Shown: piece after piece, positions 21,096 through 33,170 of the stretch
Layout: each line of letters starts with the position of its first letter
Position numbering within the stretch: position 1 is the stretch's first letter
Source: Choristoneura fumiferana
Taxonomy: Eukaryota > Arthropoda > Insecta > Lepidoptera > Tortricidae
Reading direction: 5' to 3'
DNA length: 64,000 bases
Assembly (NCBI RefSeq): GCF_025370935.1
Contig: NC_133486.1
Span: 1,179,006-1,243,005, forward strand
The notes under the pieces: model-generated
Database searches by the model: none
What the model was told of the DNA's origin: nothing
Seen by the model: the letters and a program-made list of their open reading frames with translations, nothing else
Program-made: the position numbers and the translations under genes

Positions 21096-21989
21096 TTTTT
21101 TGTTTGTTTATACTCTTTTTTGTACAAAAAGAAAAAACAAAAAGGTTACAGAAAAAAAGTAGTGTTAAAATATTTCAAATTTCATCGATATCGTTGGAGC
21201 CGTTTCCGAGATCCCCGAAATATATGTATATACTCGTACCTATATTGCTCGTTTAAAGGTTAGTTTATATCAATTGTAAAAAAAGAACAAATTACACACT
21301 TTCCTGTTCAAAGCCTTTTTTTCAGCCATCAACAATTTCAGTTTCCATTAGTTATAAAGTCATTTCAATATTCGAGTGAAATTTTAGAAGCTGGAAACTC
21401 AATCTCCTTTCATTTCGTTAACTGTTCCCAAAAATATTTTTCCAATATTTTTACAAATTATTTGCACAAAATGATTGATGACCCTGTATGGAGTTAATAT
21501 TAACACGAAATCTAAATAATTTTTAACCTCCATCCATCACATTATCTTAACTCATCCAATTTATATTATAATATTGAAAATTAGTCAATACACTCAATGC
21601 ATCAATCACTCTTGGTGTATAGAAACGCTGTTAATACATATTGGGGTGCACGTTGAGTTTAAAAATAAATTGCATGCCTCGGTATTTTTCTATGCATAAT
21701 TTAATTTGCTATCGGCTATGCAATTTTCGGGGATAAAAACTATCTCCAGACAACATTTTCATCTAAATCGGTTACGCGATTTAAACTTGAAGTGGTAACA
21801 AACACAAAGACCGTTATTTTCATCACACACAAACATAACGCCTGTATTCCCAAATGGGGTAGGCAGAGCACACGAAACGTTACCGCTTCGGAGCCACTTT
21901 TAGCAATTTTAGGTTTTAAGTTTGACAAAAACGGTACAATAGTGACAGGTTGCTAGCCTCATATTTTCATATTTGCATGTAATATTAGT
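21096..21989. other. Repeat debris, no gene
   Basis: 21180-21260 is an inverted piece of repeat U3. 21727-21810 resembles the interior of the Helitron family (phrase 'cattttcatctaaatcggtt'). The rest is unrecognised AT-rich sequence. Confidence 0.4.
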
Positions 21990-21998
21990 AAGGATAGT

Positions 21999-22273
21999 GA
22001 GAAGAGGATCGTGGGTTCAAATTCGAACTCGCACTTGTGAGTTTTTCGAAATTCATTTGAAATGTGCCACAAGCTTTACGTTAAAGGAAAACATCGTGAA
22101 AAACCTGCACCAGCCAGCGAAGCAAATCTATGAGTGTGTGAAGTTCCCGATTCGCACTGGGCCCACGTGGGAACTACGGCTCAAAAGCTCGCTTATTTTG
22201 AGAGGAGGCCTGTATCCAGCAGAGTAGTGGGACTCGTGGGAGTGGGTAGGCTCGGATAATGATGATGATGATG
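21999..22273 (+). mobile_element. RTE-tailed SINE, 5' truncated, 9 bp TSD
   Basis: Flanked by aaggatagt (21990-21998 and 22274-22282). It begins inside the head just before the B box (gggttcaaattcg) and ends in (atg)n. The body has small indels. Confidence 0.85.
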
Positions 22274-22282
22274 AAGGATAGT

Positions 22283-22985
22283 AACGAAGGATAACAACAA
22301 AAAAAAATCGACTACAAAAAAAACCATGAATAGTAGATTGATAACCAAGGGTGGAAAGTGACTCATTTCACCCGAGTTAGACTAGACACTACTTTTCATT
22401 TTGACTGTGAGCAAAGTAAAATACTACAAAAATGAGAATAATAATAAATTGAATTTACTTACATCCAACCTCCAACGGTACCTTTTCGACTGGCCACTTG
22501 CCACGGCCGACTATAAAAAAAAATCGATTGTTTGTATATAAGCTCCTTGGTCACGACGTGCATCTAGATGGCCATACCGAAACGTGAAAAAAAGTGGTAT
22601 TGACTTGCAAGATTTGACCCAAATAAATAAACGGACAGGACCCAACAAAATAAATTGCTTCAATGCCTGATTGGTGTCTCTTGCTTTTATCTCACAGCAC
22701 ACTTCCTTCCACTCTTGTTGGAAGTTCTTTAATAGAATCCACCGTTCGCTGTCACTTATCACCAGCCCTAAACAACCTTGATCAATTCCCTGTGTCAGCT
22801 TAATTCAACGTGAATTAGCGATTTCGGGCCCCGTCTAATTGTTTTTCGTCAGCGGAATGTTCAATTTGAAGACAAATAACGCTAGAATCAGCGGTACCAC
22901 GGGCTCGAATGAAAAGCGAGAGAGGATTAGAGTCTTGTACGAGCGAAGTGAGGGTTGCTACTAATTTCACCATTTATTGACAAAC
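22283..22985. other. No gene recognised
   Basis: Short frames only. Confidence 0.4.
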
Positions 22986-23411
22986 TAGCTTTTGCCTGCG
23001 GCTTCGCTCGTATTAAATTTAGGGTGACAAACTGAGGAATTGAGGTGCGATACTTTTTTTCGTGTTTTGATTGATTTATTTTAGGATTTATTACAGACAG
23101 ACGTTGTTTGAGACAGATGGTACAAATTTTCTTATTTAAAAAATCAACTGAGGTAATCATAATTTATACCAACTTTGAAACCCCGTTTCAGCGCTGGAAT
23201 TTTAGAAGAAATTAAAATACATGTTCCTTTAACTCTAACTGTCAGCTTATCTTAAAAACAAAGTGTTATGCTTCTAGCTTCAAAAATGGTGGACTTCCAT
23301 ACACACCTTCAACCACTTTTACACCCCCGTAAAATTGTATCGTCTCCGACTTCCGAGAGCCCGTGATAAACGAATTCTTCGGAGACAGAGTTGCGGGGAA
23401 CAGCTAGTTTT
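22986..23411. mobile_element. Two Helitron-like 3' ends facing outwards
   Basis: ctagcttttgcctgcggctt at 22986 is a minus-strand CTAG end, and ggggaacagctag near 23411 is a plus-strand CTAG end. The 5' TC ends are not found, so both are truncated. Confidence 0.5.
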
Positions 23412-23427
23412 TTTTTTAGATAAAACT

Positions 23428-23620
23428 AACCGTGATTGACCACTATCTCTCCTGATGTAAAGTGCAAATGAGGAAAAAGGTGTATCTCACTTCGGTAACA
23501 GCCTATTCACTCTAGCCTTGAAGAGCCCTAGACCATAATTATATTGTTAGTACTTAGCAACCCTAAAACAGTTGATCACGCACTTCAACTTATTTCAGTA
23601 AAGCCCTGAAAACGCTGAAA
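23428..23620. repeat. Dispersed repeat U4
   Basis: The blocks 'aaggtgtatctcac' and 'taacagcctattcact' recur in the same order at 29073-29330. Non-coding. Confidence 0.5.
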
Positions 23621-23889
23621 ATCTGTTTTAATTCAGTTTTCTCACTACACAATGAACACACATTGTTATCGCTTCAAAAAACTTAAGACTTAAAATCAGT
23701 CATTTAATAAAATAATTTAATTTGTACATTGCAGTGTAACTCAATTTCATTTTTATTCAATTTTGAATTTGAATTAGAATTTGATTTTTTTTTTTTTAAA
23801 TTTAATTTAATTTCATTTCTAATTTAATTCTGTTTAATTCACATCAATTTATTTTAATCCATGATTAAATGTATCCTTCTATTTATTTA

Positions 23890-24100
23890 CTAGCTTTTGC
23901 CCGCGGCTTCGCTCGCGTGGAATTCGGTTATCGCGCGCTGACGCTGTTCCCTCGGAATTGTGCATTTTTCCGGGATACTCACTCTCTGGCCCACGAACTA
24001 TCTCTATGCCAGAAATCACGTCAATCCGTCGCTACGTTTCGACGTGAAAGACGGACAAACATACAAACACACACTTTCGCATTTATAATATTAGTATGGA
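23890..24100 (-). mobile_element. Helitron-like element
   Basis: CTAG end at 23890, TC end at 24100 (complement of TCCATACTAATATTATAAAT), flanked by A and T. It is 211 bp and belongs to the same subfamily as 7149-7363 and 55788-56000. Confidence 0.8.
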
Positions 24101-24576
24101 TTATATAAATATCCTGTGGACTTAAAAGTCTGGAATAAATTTCATTTCCATTAACATCTCATCATAATGTTGCGTCACGGTATGATAATTGACCCTTACT
24201 GCCCTTACAGAAATGAACGACCTAAATCACTGGAGCTCGAGACTGTTACGAGTATATAATATAATAAACCATATACCTTTATTTACAAGCTTTTATTTAA
24301 CTTGCAGCGTTCGCGTGCATATAACTTAGCTGTGGTTTCACAATGCAGCGTCCTTAAGGGACCTTCCTTAGTGTACTTAAGGTGCACTATAACGAACTGG
24401 CGGCTGAGGATTTACCTTCTTGCTACATGGGTACTTTTAAAAGGCGAGTGTACCACTTCTTGCAAGATCGGCAATGCACCCGCAGTCCTATGAAGTCCAG
24501 AAAGAGAAGAAAAAGAATTTGTCTTTAGGCGAAGGTAAATAATTACTTAACATCATTCGTCTTCTTCGCGGTCTTA

Positions 24577-24731
24577 CCCCCTTATTCATAAAACTTAACA
24601 AGCCTATGTTAACTAACAAATGCTTTGTCCCTTTCTAACAAATACAAATGTCGAAGTGACAGATAAGGACAAACGTGTTTTAGCGGCATTTTAACTAAAA
24701 TAGGTTTGATTGTCGTTTATGAATAAGGGGG
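24577..24731. mobile_element. PIF/Harbinger-like MITE, second copy
   Basis: 155 bp, termini cccccttattcataaa and complement, TTA at 24574-24576 and 24732-24734. It is nearly identical to, and inverted relative to, 1976-2129. Confidence 0.8.
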
Positions 24732-24743
24732 TTAGTCATTTTT

Positions 24744-25055
24744 ACAAGCTTTTATATAGTTTCACCTGTCCTGCTGTCTGTCTGTCTGTAATCAAATCTA
24801 GCAAGTTAAATTTGTCCAACTTCCACCAGTCAGATTGACTTGAAATTTGGAACTCTTGTGTAAATCGCGTGACAATACAACAATCTAGTGGTGAGGTGAC
24901 ATCCTGGTAGTCCAGCCGGGATCGTCTCCGCAGCACGGAACTCTTCAACGGTTAATAGAATTGACTTGAAATTTGGTATGCAATTGTAGTTTGGGTGACA
25001 ATGCAAGCACAGTCAACAAAAAATACAGTCAGCAAAAAAAGCTTGTATTAAAAAA
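24744..25055 (+). mobile_element. Element with TACAAGCTTTT termini (U5)
   Basis: It begins tacaagcttttata and ends aaaaaagcttgta. The interior has 'gaaatttggaactcttgtgt' and a 'cggagacgatcccg'-type block in complement. An inverted relative lies at 30140-30450, and a stray left end near 24285. The superfamily is unknown. Confidence 0.55.
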
Positions 25056-25284
25056 GTTTTTTTATGGTCAGATTATTTAGGTAAGTCGCAAGTTAGGTCA
25101 TACTAAACAAAATAATAACGTTGTTCTCTTCTTCTTTTTTTAAAATGATTTTTGAAACTGTACTCATCATAACTATTTTTCTTAATTTATGTGAAGCAAC
25201 AACTTAATAATACTACATTTTATTACACCCTAGCTATAATCTAGCGATCATATGTTTTGTTGTCAGTGTACCTTAATACATTAA

Positions 25285-25432
25285 GGGGCTGTTTCACCAT
25301 CCATTGATTAGCGTTAACCAACGGTTAAATGTGATGCCGTCTCCGTCTATTCGAACAAAACAAATAGAGACGGCATCACACCTAACCGCCAGTTAACACT
25401 AATCAATGGATGGTGAAACAGGAAACAGCCCC
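25285..25432. mobile_element. Palindromic Harbinger-like MITE, TAA duplication
   Basis: Begins ggggctgtttcaccatccat and ends with its complement, flanked by TAA at 25282-25284 and 25433-25435. The right end has a small internal duplication (gaaacaggaaaca). A shorter copy is at 57378-57482. Confidence 0.8.
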
Positions 25433-25549
25433 TAAATAAATAAATCATTTAAAATATACTTTGTGTGAACTTCATACTCATCATCAGAACAATAGTTTAA
25501 AAAAAATACATACGTATCATAATGTCGCGGGTGAGAAAAGTAATTGTAG

Positions 25550-27568
25550 TTTTTAGGGTTCCGTAGGTACCCAAAGGGTGCCAACGGAACCCTATTACTG
25601 AGGCTCCGCTGTCTGTCTGTTTGTCTATCAGTCTGTCACAGGACTCCATCTCTTGAGCCGTAGTACTGAGACACTTGAAATTTTCACAGACGATGTATTA
25701 TTATGGCCGCTATAATAACAAATACTAAAAACAGCTTTGAAAAACAGAATAAAATAAATATTAAAGGGGGCTCCCATACAGCAAACTTGATTTTTTTGCC
25801 GTTTTTTTGCTAATGTATAATGTTGTATAGATAATCCCAGGCAGCACACAAGTCATATAACTGGCCAACAATTTAGCCTTATGCAGGGTTAAGCTTTATT
25901 ATATATGTATAGAAGCTGTGTGTATTGCCAAGTTCTGTATTAAAGTTGTTTTTTGTTATGATAATGCTATTAGCTGAGTTAGTTCTGTAATTTGCCGATT
26001 TTATTTCTTAAAGCTGAATAGTCATCATAAATAGACCTGTTACTCAAGAGTTTGTGTAACCTTTTGTATAACACTGGTATAAGATTCTATTATCCAGCAG
26101 AGTACTGAATAATTGAGGTTCTGTTCTCTTTTAGCTGTATTACACACCACATCTTGACAGTTACACAGCTGCTGTATAAAGTAGGTGTAGTTCCTGTTAT
26201 GAAGCATATAGTTAGTTAACAGAATTTAAGGTAGCTGTTTATAAACTACTTTATTCCGCTTTAAGTACGAAATTACTGTCATGTGCAGCTAACTGGGGTA
26301 AAAGCAAAAGTAACAGATTCTTATGCAGAAGTTGGCTGAGTATTCACGAAAAGTAGACATTTTTTAAGCTAGCAGAACTATTTTGCAATATTTGTCAGCA
26401 TTTATGCGGCTAGTAGTTTGACATTTCGATTTAGTGCGCGCGCTTATACTTAATATTAAAGTGTGTTGTGTAAATGCCGCCTATCAAAAAAAATGCTAAA
26501 AATATACTGTGGGTTTTCATTTATTTTATGACTGAATCCTAATTGTTTGATTTATATTACGAGTGTGTATGATTATAGAACAGTTATCGAAAATATGTTG
26601 TGGGCAGACCACTTTTAACCAGAGAACATCTAATAAGTGGACACATAAGGTCTGTTATGCAGACATTAGACGAGGAGCCGCTGTGCAAGCAGACTTTATT
26701 CAGAATGAGCGTCGCCATAATGAATAACATAACCTATTAAATGATGAGAAATTTTATATTCGAAAACTCAATTATGATAACGAAATCGGTATAATATTCT
26801 TGTAAAAAGTATTACAAGGTTACTTTTGAACCCTCAAATGGTATAAGAACATAAAAATATTTCACTCGTAAAAACAAACCAACGACGAAATGTTGTTTAT
26901 TTCTCAAAAACCTGGTTTATCAGGTAGCGCGTAAAAATTTTGCACGAAATGTATATATGAATACACGGTAAAGTTGCATGCGCACCTACAATTTACTATT
27001 TCTAGCACAAATAAGCGTATAAATTATTTACCGCTAGGACATTAAAATTTGGCCATTTATTTTCTGCTGCTGTCACCAAACAACGCGTGCACTTTTAATT
27101 TATTTTTGTGTTCGATTATGTCAACTTCAAATTTAATTCGAATAAATTCTTGATAAATGTTCTGAAATAAGCTTAAAGCTGTGTATCATCTGAATATCTG
27201 AGCTTTGAAGGACTAAGCATATAGTTCATTCATCATTCATTCATCTTCTGGATAACAGAGCTGTAATACTTGCATAAAAGAACAAAATGCTTTTATGCAG
27301 AAGATACTCAGCTTGTCGTACAATTATTCAAAACTTATTCATGTGTTATATTGCTATTACTCAGCTATTAGCGGTATAATTTTGTGCCCAAATTGCTTGA
27401 GTAACGTCTGAGTAAGCGCCAAATCAGCTAATTACGGTAGTCTTATTCAGCAATTCGTTTCTGTGACTGCTATTATAAAAAACTTACTCAGAAGGTTTGT
27501 GCTGGCTGGGAATGGTACGGAACCTTGCGTGCACGAATCCGTCTCGCACTTGGCAGGTTTTTTCTTAT
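25550..27568 (-). mobile_element. GGTTCCG-family repeat split by a 1.7 kb insertion
   Basis: Left part 25550-25835 and right part 27511-27568 (acggaaccttgcgtgcacga, 'gtctcgcacttggcag') together make one minus-strand copy. The insertion separates them with an AAT on each side. Confidence 0.6.
25836..27510. mobile_element. 1675 bp non-coding TIR element
   Basis: The termini cccaggcagcac and gtgctggctggg pair at 11 of 12 positions. AAT flanks both ends (25833-25835 and 27511-27513), and the flanks rejoin into a known repeat. The motif TACTCAG or its relatives (gctgagta, ctgagtaa, actcagct) is reiterated, mostly toward the right end. There is no transposase frame. The superfamily is not identified. 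Confidence 0.6.
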
Positions 27569-27975
27569 TTTACATCTGGTGAACCGAATTGCTGTTTGTC
27601 GTCTTTTAAAAACACACTAATCTGCTGTATTTACCTCTTGCTCATTCAAAAGTTTCACAGGTAACAAACTCGCTTGTCACGGTGAACTCATAGTTGAACT
27701 CTGGGTGGGAAAAGGCAAGGAGACTATTTGTCCCCTACGACAGAAGGTGTGACGAGGGACGAATCTTTACGTTCCTTTACGTACAAATAGCGTGAGGGTC
27801 ATTGTTTGACTTTGCAAATTTTCGGCTTTAAATAGGTCATAAACGAGTCAGTTTTCAGGAAACGTTCTGGGTGCAACGCGGCATAATTTCTGGTATATTT
27901 ATATAGGGATAACAGAAATGAGTAATGGTTTTGACGAAACTTGCTGTTAAGGGTCATCATCATCATCCATCATCC

Positions 27976-28290
27976 TCAGCCTATGTTCGTCCACTGCTGG
28001 ACATAGGCCTCTCCCATGGCACGCCACTGAGCACGATCCTCGGCTACTCTCATCCAGCTCTTGCCAGCCGCCCTGCGAAGATCATCGCTCCACCGAGTCT
28101 GAGGACGTCCTACGCTACGTTTGCCGATCCGTGGTCTCCACTCAAGAACTCGTCTACCCCAACGGTTATCGGTTCTTCGGGTTATATGGCCGGCCCATTG
28201 CCACTTCAGCGTGCTAATGCGGTGGGCTATGTCGATAACTTTGGTTCTCTGTCGGATCACTTCGTTCGTTATGTTAAGGGTCATTCGGGA
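27976..28290 (-). pseudogene. RTE-type LINE C-terminus, diverged subfamily
   Basis: Open on the minus strand for about 100 codons: TKVIDIAHRISTLKWQWAGH, then RRTDNRWGRRVLEWRPR, a GRPQTRWSDDLRRAAGKSW block and QQWTNIG before the stop at 27976-27978. This is the extreme C-terminus of an RTE-like protein; the RT and endonuclease are absent. AAGKSW replaces the usual IAGSRW, marking a separate subfamily. The (cat)n tail lies at 27957-27970. Confidence 0.8.
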
Positions 28291-28295
28291 GTAAA

Positions 28296-28599
28296 CAAAA
28301 GTCAAAATATCTTTATTCGATGAATGTCAAAAATAAACACCACCGTGTTCGGAAAAACCTCTGTTGAGAAGAATTCGGCAAGACACTCAACGAGGTATAT
28401 ATATTTTTTAAACAGATTTACAATATTATGATATCTATACAACACAACTTCATTTTTAACACAGTAGATTCGCTATTTGAAGTAAGGGATCGCCAACGCG
28501 GATCGGAATTATTTCGAAATATCCCTGTCCATGATATATAATCATAAATTTTATAATGTGCCAATAATAACGCAAACGATCTAGCTTAATCCCTGCTCT
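28296..28599. other. No gene recognised
   Basis: AT-rich, unassigned. Confidence 0.4.
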
Positions 28600-28715
28600 G
28601 GGAAAATGCATGTTTTTGGTATAAAGATAATTTGAGACCCAGGGAAGGACAAAGAATAGTTTTAATCCCGAAAAATTACCTAATTCCCTCGCGATGGCGA
28701 TAAACGAATTTTTTG
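28600..28715 (+). mobile_element. Helitron-family interior fragment
   Basis: Contains 'tttgagacccagggaaggac' and 'gcgataaacgaatttt', which match the interior of the 29501-29718 element, without either terminus. Confidence 0.5.
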
Positions 28716-28807
28716 TACCTCAAACTATCGTTGGCAACTGGCTGGGACAATGCCTCCTTTTTATGTGCCTAGATATGTTTAGTTTTTAATTTGGTATTTG
28801 AATCCTG

Positions 28808-28943
28808 TGCAGTCACCAGCACCAATATCTGATACAACAAACGTGCATAAATATCTGATACGACTCTATTTATAGGGTTGAAGGACGTGTCAGATATTTT
28901 TGCACGCTCCGCTGTGGCAGATATTAATTCTGGTGGCTGTACA
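28808..28943. mobile_element. Short fold-back element
   Basis: The left block gtcaccagcaccaatatctg pairs with the right block containing 'cagatattaattctggtggc'. A half copy lies at 9535-9592. Confidence 0.55.
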
Positions 28944-29072
28944 ATCCGTCTGACAGAGTACATCAAATTCAGTTGCTCTGTCAGATTGGTTGTACCAACA
29001 CATTGTTTCTGTCTTATTGTTCTTTCCATTTCCTTATTACAATTTAAAACCATTTCAATTCGGCTTTTTTTA

Positions 29073-29330
29073 AATAAAACTGATCGTGATTGACCCCTGT
29101 CTCACCTGATGTTAAGAGCAGATGAGGCCAAAGGTGTATCTCACTGGTTCAGTAACAGCCTATTCACTAGCCTTGAAGAGCCCTTGTTTCGATCTTTACG
29201 GAAGACCGTTTAATTTTTGTAACTTATTCAGATATGTCTCACGAAAGCTTAAATTATATTAGGTACATAATTAACCATTTTTTCCAAAACAAGTAAAGCC
29301 CTCAAGCTAGTTACAATTTAATTTCGAAAA
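29073..29330. repeat. Dispersed repeat U4, second copy
   Basis: Shares 'aaggtgtatctcactggttc', 'taacagcctattcactagcc' and 'gtaaagccct' with 23428-23620. Confidence 0.5.
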
Positions 29331-29500
29331 CTCATCGCTGTAACAACACTCCACTCGATTTTAATTTAGCCTACGACCCGAGATCATAAATCACAAATCA
29401 AACACAGCGCTATTTTCATGGCGATGATTGGCTAATGAAAAATGACTTAGCTGTCACGTTATGCTAGTCTTTTATTATAATTATGTAGGTATGCATACTT

Positions 29501-29718
29501 TCCATTACTATTATAAATGCGTAAGTTTGTAAGTCTGTTTGTTTGTTTGTTACTTCATCACGTCTAAACCGCTGAACTGATTTAGATGTAATTGGGTATA
29601 CAGATAGTTTGAGTCCCGGGGAAGGACATAGGATAGTTTTTATCCCGGAAAATTGCATAGTTCCCGCGGGATAGCGATAAACGAATTCTACGCGAGTGGA
29701 GTCGCGGGTAACAGCTTG
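29501..29718 (+). mobile_element. Helitron-like element, eroded 3' end
   Basis: Starts TCCATTACTATTATAAATGC and ends in CTTG instead of CTAG, followed by T. 218 bp. Same subfamily as 8212-8422. Confidence 0.7.
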
Positions 29719-29806
29719 TACAAAATAAAACACTATTTGTGGAAGAAAGAAGGAATTAAGAATTCAAAGTGTCTGTTTTGTTTGTTTTTGTGCGTGTCGG
29801 TTAGCT

Positions 29807-30073
29807 AAAGTCATCGACATAGCTCAAAGAATATGCAAGTTAAGTGGCAAGGAGCGGGAAACATCGCTTGAAGAACAGATAACCGGTTAGGAAGAAAAGT
29901 CCTCGAGTGGCGACCACGACTCGTTGGCAGACCTCACACCAGATGGACTGACGACATCGTGAAATAGTGGGCAACCGGTGGATGCAAGTTGGGGAGTTGT
30001 CGTTCATTGTAGCGTTCTAAGGGGAGACCTTTGTCCAGCAGTGGGCATCTTCCGGCTGATGATGATGATGAAT
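29807..30073 (+). pseudogene. RTE-type LINE C-terminus, heavily decayed
   Basis: Patches of the VLEWRPR and RWTDDIV blocks are visible in alternating frames with several stops, followed by the 'ctttgtccagcagtgggca' tail and (gat)n. Clearly dead. Confidence 0.75.
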
Positions 30074-30139
30074 TATCTTTAGATTTTTACTAACTCGCGA
30101 CGAATCGCGCTTAGCTAGTTTTAAATACCATTTTAGGTA

Positions 30140-30450
30140 CATAAATAAGCTTTTTTGCTGACTGTAGGTATTTTTTTGTTTACTATACTTTCATTGTCAT
30201 TTAAACTGCATATCCGTACCAAATTTCAAGTCGGTACTATTAACCATTGAGGAGTTCGCTCCTGCGGAGACGGTCCTGATAGGACCAGCAAGATGTCACT
30301 ACCAGATTATTGTATTGTCACTAAATTTACAAAATTAAGTCAAATTTTAAGTCAATTAGACTGCTGAAAGTGGGTCAAATTTAGCTTCCAAAATTAGACC
30401 TAAACAAATAAATAAACAGGGCAAGCTAAGGAAAAGCTTGTAATAAAAAC
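30140..30450 (-). mobile_element. U5 element, inverted relative of 24744-25055
   Basis: Begins taagcttttttgctgactgt and ends ggaaaagcttgta; the interior includes the 'gctcctgcggagacggtcct' block. Confidence 0.5.
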
Positions 30451-30614
30451 AAAGTCGTGTAATGGATGACTCAAATGTATTTACGACACATGTAATATAA
30501 TAAAAGACAAAAAAATAATAACGAATGATTACCAACACTCAATAGGAAACAAATATTGTGTGTTTATTAATAAGTATGGATCATACCTAATGTTGACCGA
30601 ACCAAATAATAAAA

Positions 30615-30675
30615 ATTGGTCAAGTGCAAGTCGGACTCGTACACCGAAGATTCCGTACAAATATAAAAAGCAAAA
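30615..30675 (+). mobile_element. GGTTCCG-family 5' fragment
   Basis: Contains 'gtgcaagtcggactcgtaca' and gattccgt. The rest of the element is not present. Confidence 0.5.
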
Positions 30676-30699
30676 ATACGTTTGTACTTCACAGTAATA

Positions 30700-31125
30700 A
30701 TATGAAAAACAATAGTAGATTGTTGAACGAGAGCATAAAACGAGCCATTTTACCCGAGGCGTTCATATAGATGGCTAGGAAATGAAATACATAGCAAAAG
30801 TGGAAACAATTGTTGACTTACTATGTACCTTTTATTGTTCATGCATTAGTTATAATTATACATTTTTAATATTATTGATCTATTTCGATTGATTTAGTTG
30901 ATTTTTAGTTTAATATAAATAAAAAAAAAATAAAAAAATGTACCTACAGACTTCTTAGTTTGTGGTTGTTTACACCTGATTGCCTGATTGATTTGATTAC
31001 CTTGGTCTTAGACGAATATTTTATTTTATGCACTAAAGCATAAAAAGTAATTTTATGTCGCCTAGATCTAGCATAAATACGAACATTACGAGCATGCGAA
31101 GTGAAAACTTTTGCGAATCAGCATA
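30700..31125 (+). repeat. Dispersed repeat U6
   Basis: Shares a ~410 bp block with 37025-37440 in the same orientation ('gaggcgttcat', 'gtggaaacaatt', 'catgcgaagtgaaaa'). Non-coding and unclassified. Confidence 0.6.
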
Positions 31126-31300
31126 TTTTTTCTTTTAAATACTTGTTGTGAGGTCTCTCTGACAGATTTCATAACTCTATGTCAACGAAAAGTAACTAAT
31201 AGGTTTTGATTTCCACGGTTTTGTATCAAAATGCACTTTCAAAAGTAAGTTGCGCCTAAAACAGAAACTTTATTTTGTAACTACACAATATTTTAGACTA

Positions 31301-31425
31301 TCACGGTCATAAACTAATTTTATATATTAAATTTGGGTCGTCTCGTGATCATGGCGCCTGCGACTGTGCCGAAATATCGAGCTGCTCTATAATCAAGGTA
31401 CGCGGAACAAAACCTGAATTTAATT
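31301..31425. mobile_element. Palindromic MITE, copy lacking left arm
   Basis: Matches 4735-4893 ('gtctcgtgatcatggcgcct', 'gccgaaatatcgagctgctc', 'caaggtacgcggaac') but most of the left arm is deleted. Confidence 0.65.
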
Positions 31426-31765
31426 CATAAAGTGTATTTTGTAACTGTTTTAAAGGACCATAGCTAGTGTTTCAACTTTCCACAGTTTTCTTAGAAAACT
31501 GGCTTTGAAAGACAAACGGACAGAATGATCTTATAAAACTTCCTTATTTCCTTTGGGCGAGCTGGCACCGATCAGGGCTAACCTTTAACTCATAGTTAAC
31601 TACTAACTCAGTGTTATGTAGTGTAAAAATGTACGGAGCTGTCAACCTTAACCGAGGTTTAACAATTACATTTTTAACTTACAAGAGGCTCGTAGAGATA
31701 CGCAATCCTAAAATATGATACACTTCAAATTGTTTCCTGACATATTGTTTTGAGACATGACAAAA

Positions 31766-31978
31766 ATGCGTAGCTATATCGTCCTTTTGGTAGAACTTAT
31801 TTTCACAAGCATGACTGTATTCTTTAATAATAACGTGGCTTACGTAAACCTAAAAATAGAACAAAGAATATGTCAAAAGTATTCAGGAACGTTATTTCAT
31901 TACAATGACATGACATCCACTACAGCTGCGCCATATTATTATGATATTTACTATGATTTTATTTTATTCCGACTTTGA
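31766..31978 (+). CDS. Candidate small secreted protein ORF (unverified)
   Basis: A 70-codon frame from the second of two Met codons (31757 and 31766). It starts MRSYIVLLVELIFTSMTVFF, a basic residue followed by a long hydrophobic run as in a signal peptide. The remainder is polar with one Cys and a Tyr-rich C-terminus (PYYYDIYYDF). An AATAAA lies at 32005-32010, 27 bases after the stop. No family is recognised. No promoter or intron is evident, and a chance ORF in AT-rich DNA is a real alternative. Confidence 0.25.
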   Translation: MRSYIVLLVELIFTSMTVFFNNNVAYVNLKIEQRICQKYSGTLFHYNDMTSTTAAPYYYDIYYDFILFRL

Positions 31979-32010
31979 ATCAAAGACTCGACTTTGAAAG
32001 TCATAATAAA

Positions 32011-32696
32011 ATTTTAGAACATTAAAACTTTATTATTTCTTATGTTTATATTAAAAAATATATATCACTAAATATATATCTTCTACTTGAGTTAAAATAT
32101 ACTAATAATAATTTGATAATACTATATCATTTGTGATTTACTCAATCACGAACACTAATATAAAAAAGACTATGGAAAAGTCTAATCTCTACTCCCCATA
32201 ACAGCAATTGTGTCGTAATGTTGCTAAAACAATACGCTGCAGCCAATAAAACTGTAACAAAAATGTGCGAATACTAAATTAAGAAATTACTTCATCCATA
32301 CATGTATGGTTTTTTAATAGAACAAGAACTCTTCGAACATCACTGGCAAGTTTATTAAAAACAAATTTTAACATAAACAAGTTTTCCACTCTTTTATTGT
32401 AGTTTACTCTTTGCATTTTCTTTACCAAAAAAAAACCGTTTAGTTTACATTTTCTCTAATTTTGTATTTTATTCAATAATTACCTGGTGGCAGAAAAAGT
32501 ATTGTACGCAACGTTGTATAATTAAATCGAAAAAGCTCGTGGCGTCTTCTTCTTACGATATTCGCTACGCTCACCCTCACCCACGACACTCGCCTTTTTT
32601 GATCCCTCTTATACAACTGTTGCATGAAATACTTCAGCAGGATGTACCCTTACATACATAGCAACAACAGACTACTAAGAACAGCGGACAACTAAC
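32011..32696. other. No gene recognised
   Basis: AT-rich, with short frames only. Confidence 0.4.
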
Positions 32697-32710
32697 AAGT
32701 TCGCTTAGCA

Positions 32711-33170
32711 AAATACCATATACGGGACTTATCACGCTATTTTTACACAAGTAATATTTACCTCGACGTTGAAATAAAAAAGCATAAGAATTTCAACCGG
32801 GAAGATGGGTATAAGCTTTCATCTTCGTGGAATTCTGTTATTAATAAGTGTCGGCGTCGGGATGAATGTTCGGAGGGACGATCGGACGTTGTTAGTGTTG
32901 TGTGTCGGTGTGATGGGGTGACTAATAAAAGTGACCAAGTGCGGGTAGTTCGTGATACGAGTGCCGGTACTATTAGTGATCAAGTGCGGGTAGTTTGAAG
33001 ACTCGCGCTGCTAGGCAGACTTGACACCCCACACTTCAGTCTACTCGTGACCACGGCAACTGTAACGTTGCCGAAACGTCGAGGTAAATATTACTTGTGT
33101 AAAAATAGCGTGATAAGTCCAGTTTATGGTATTTTGACTATGAGTGAGAATCACGAAAGTTTAAAACGTT
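32711..33170 (-). mobile_element. FB-B fold-back with ribozyme-like core, 14 bp TSD
   Basis: Perfect 14 bp direct repeats aagttcgcttagca (32697-32710 and 33171-33184) flank a 460 bp element. Arms of about 62 bp (32709-32771 and 33075-33136) pair closely, and a 34 nt unpaired extension on the right resembles the FB-A lead (both contain ctcactcata in minus orientation). Plus-strand 33042-33085 reads TACTC, GTGACCAC, hairpin GGCAAC-TGTAAC-GTTGCC, GAAAC, GTC, GAGGTA. No ORF. Size, duplication length and one-sided extension match FB-A although the sequences otherwise differ. Confidence 0.7.
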
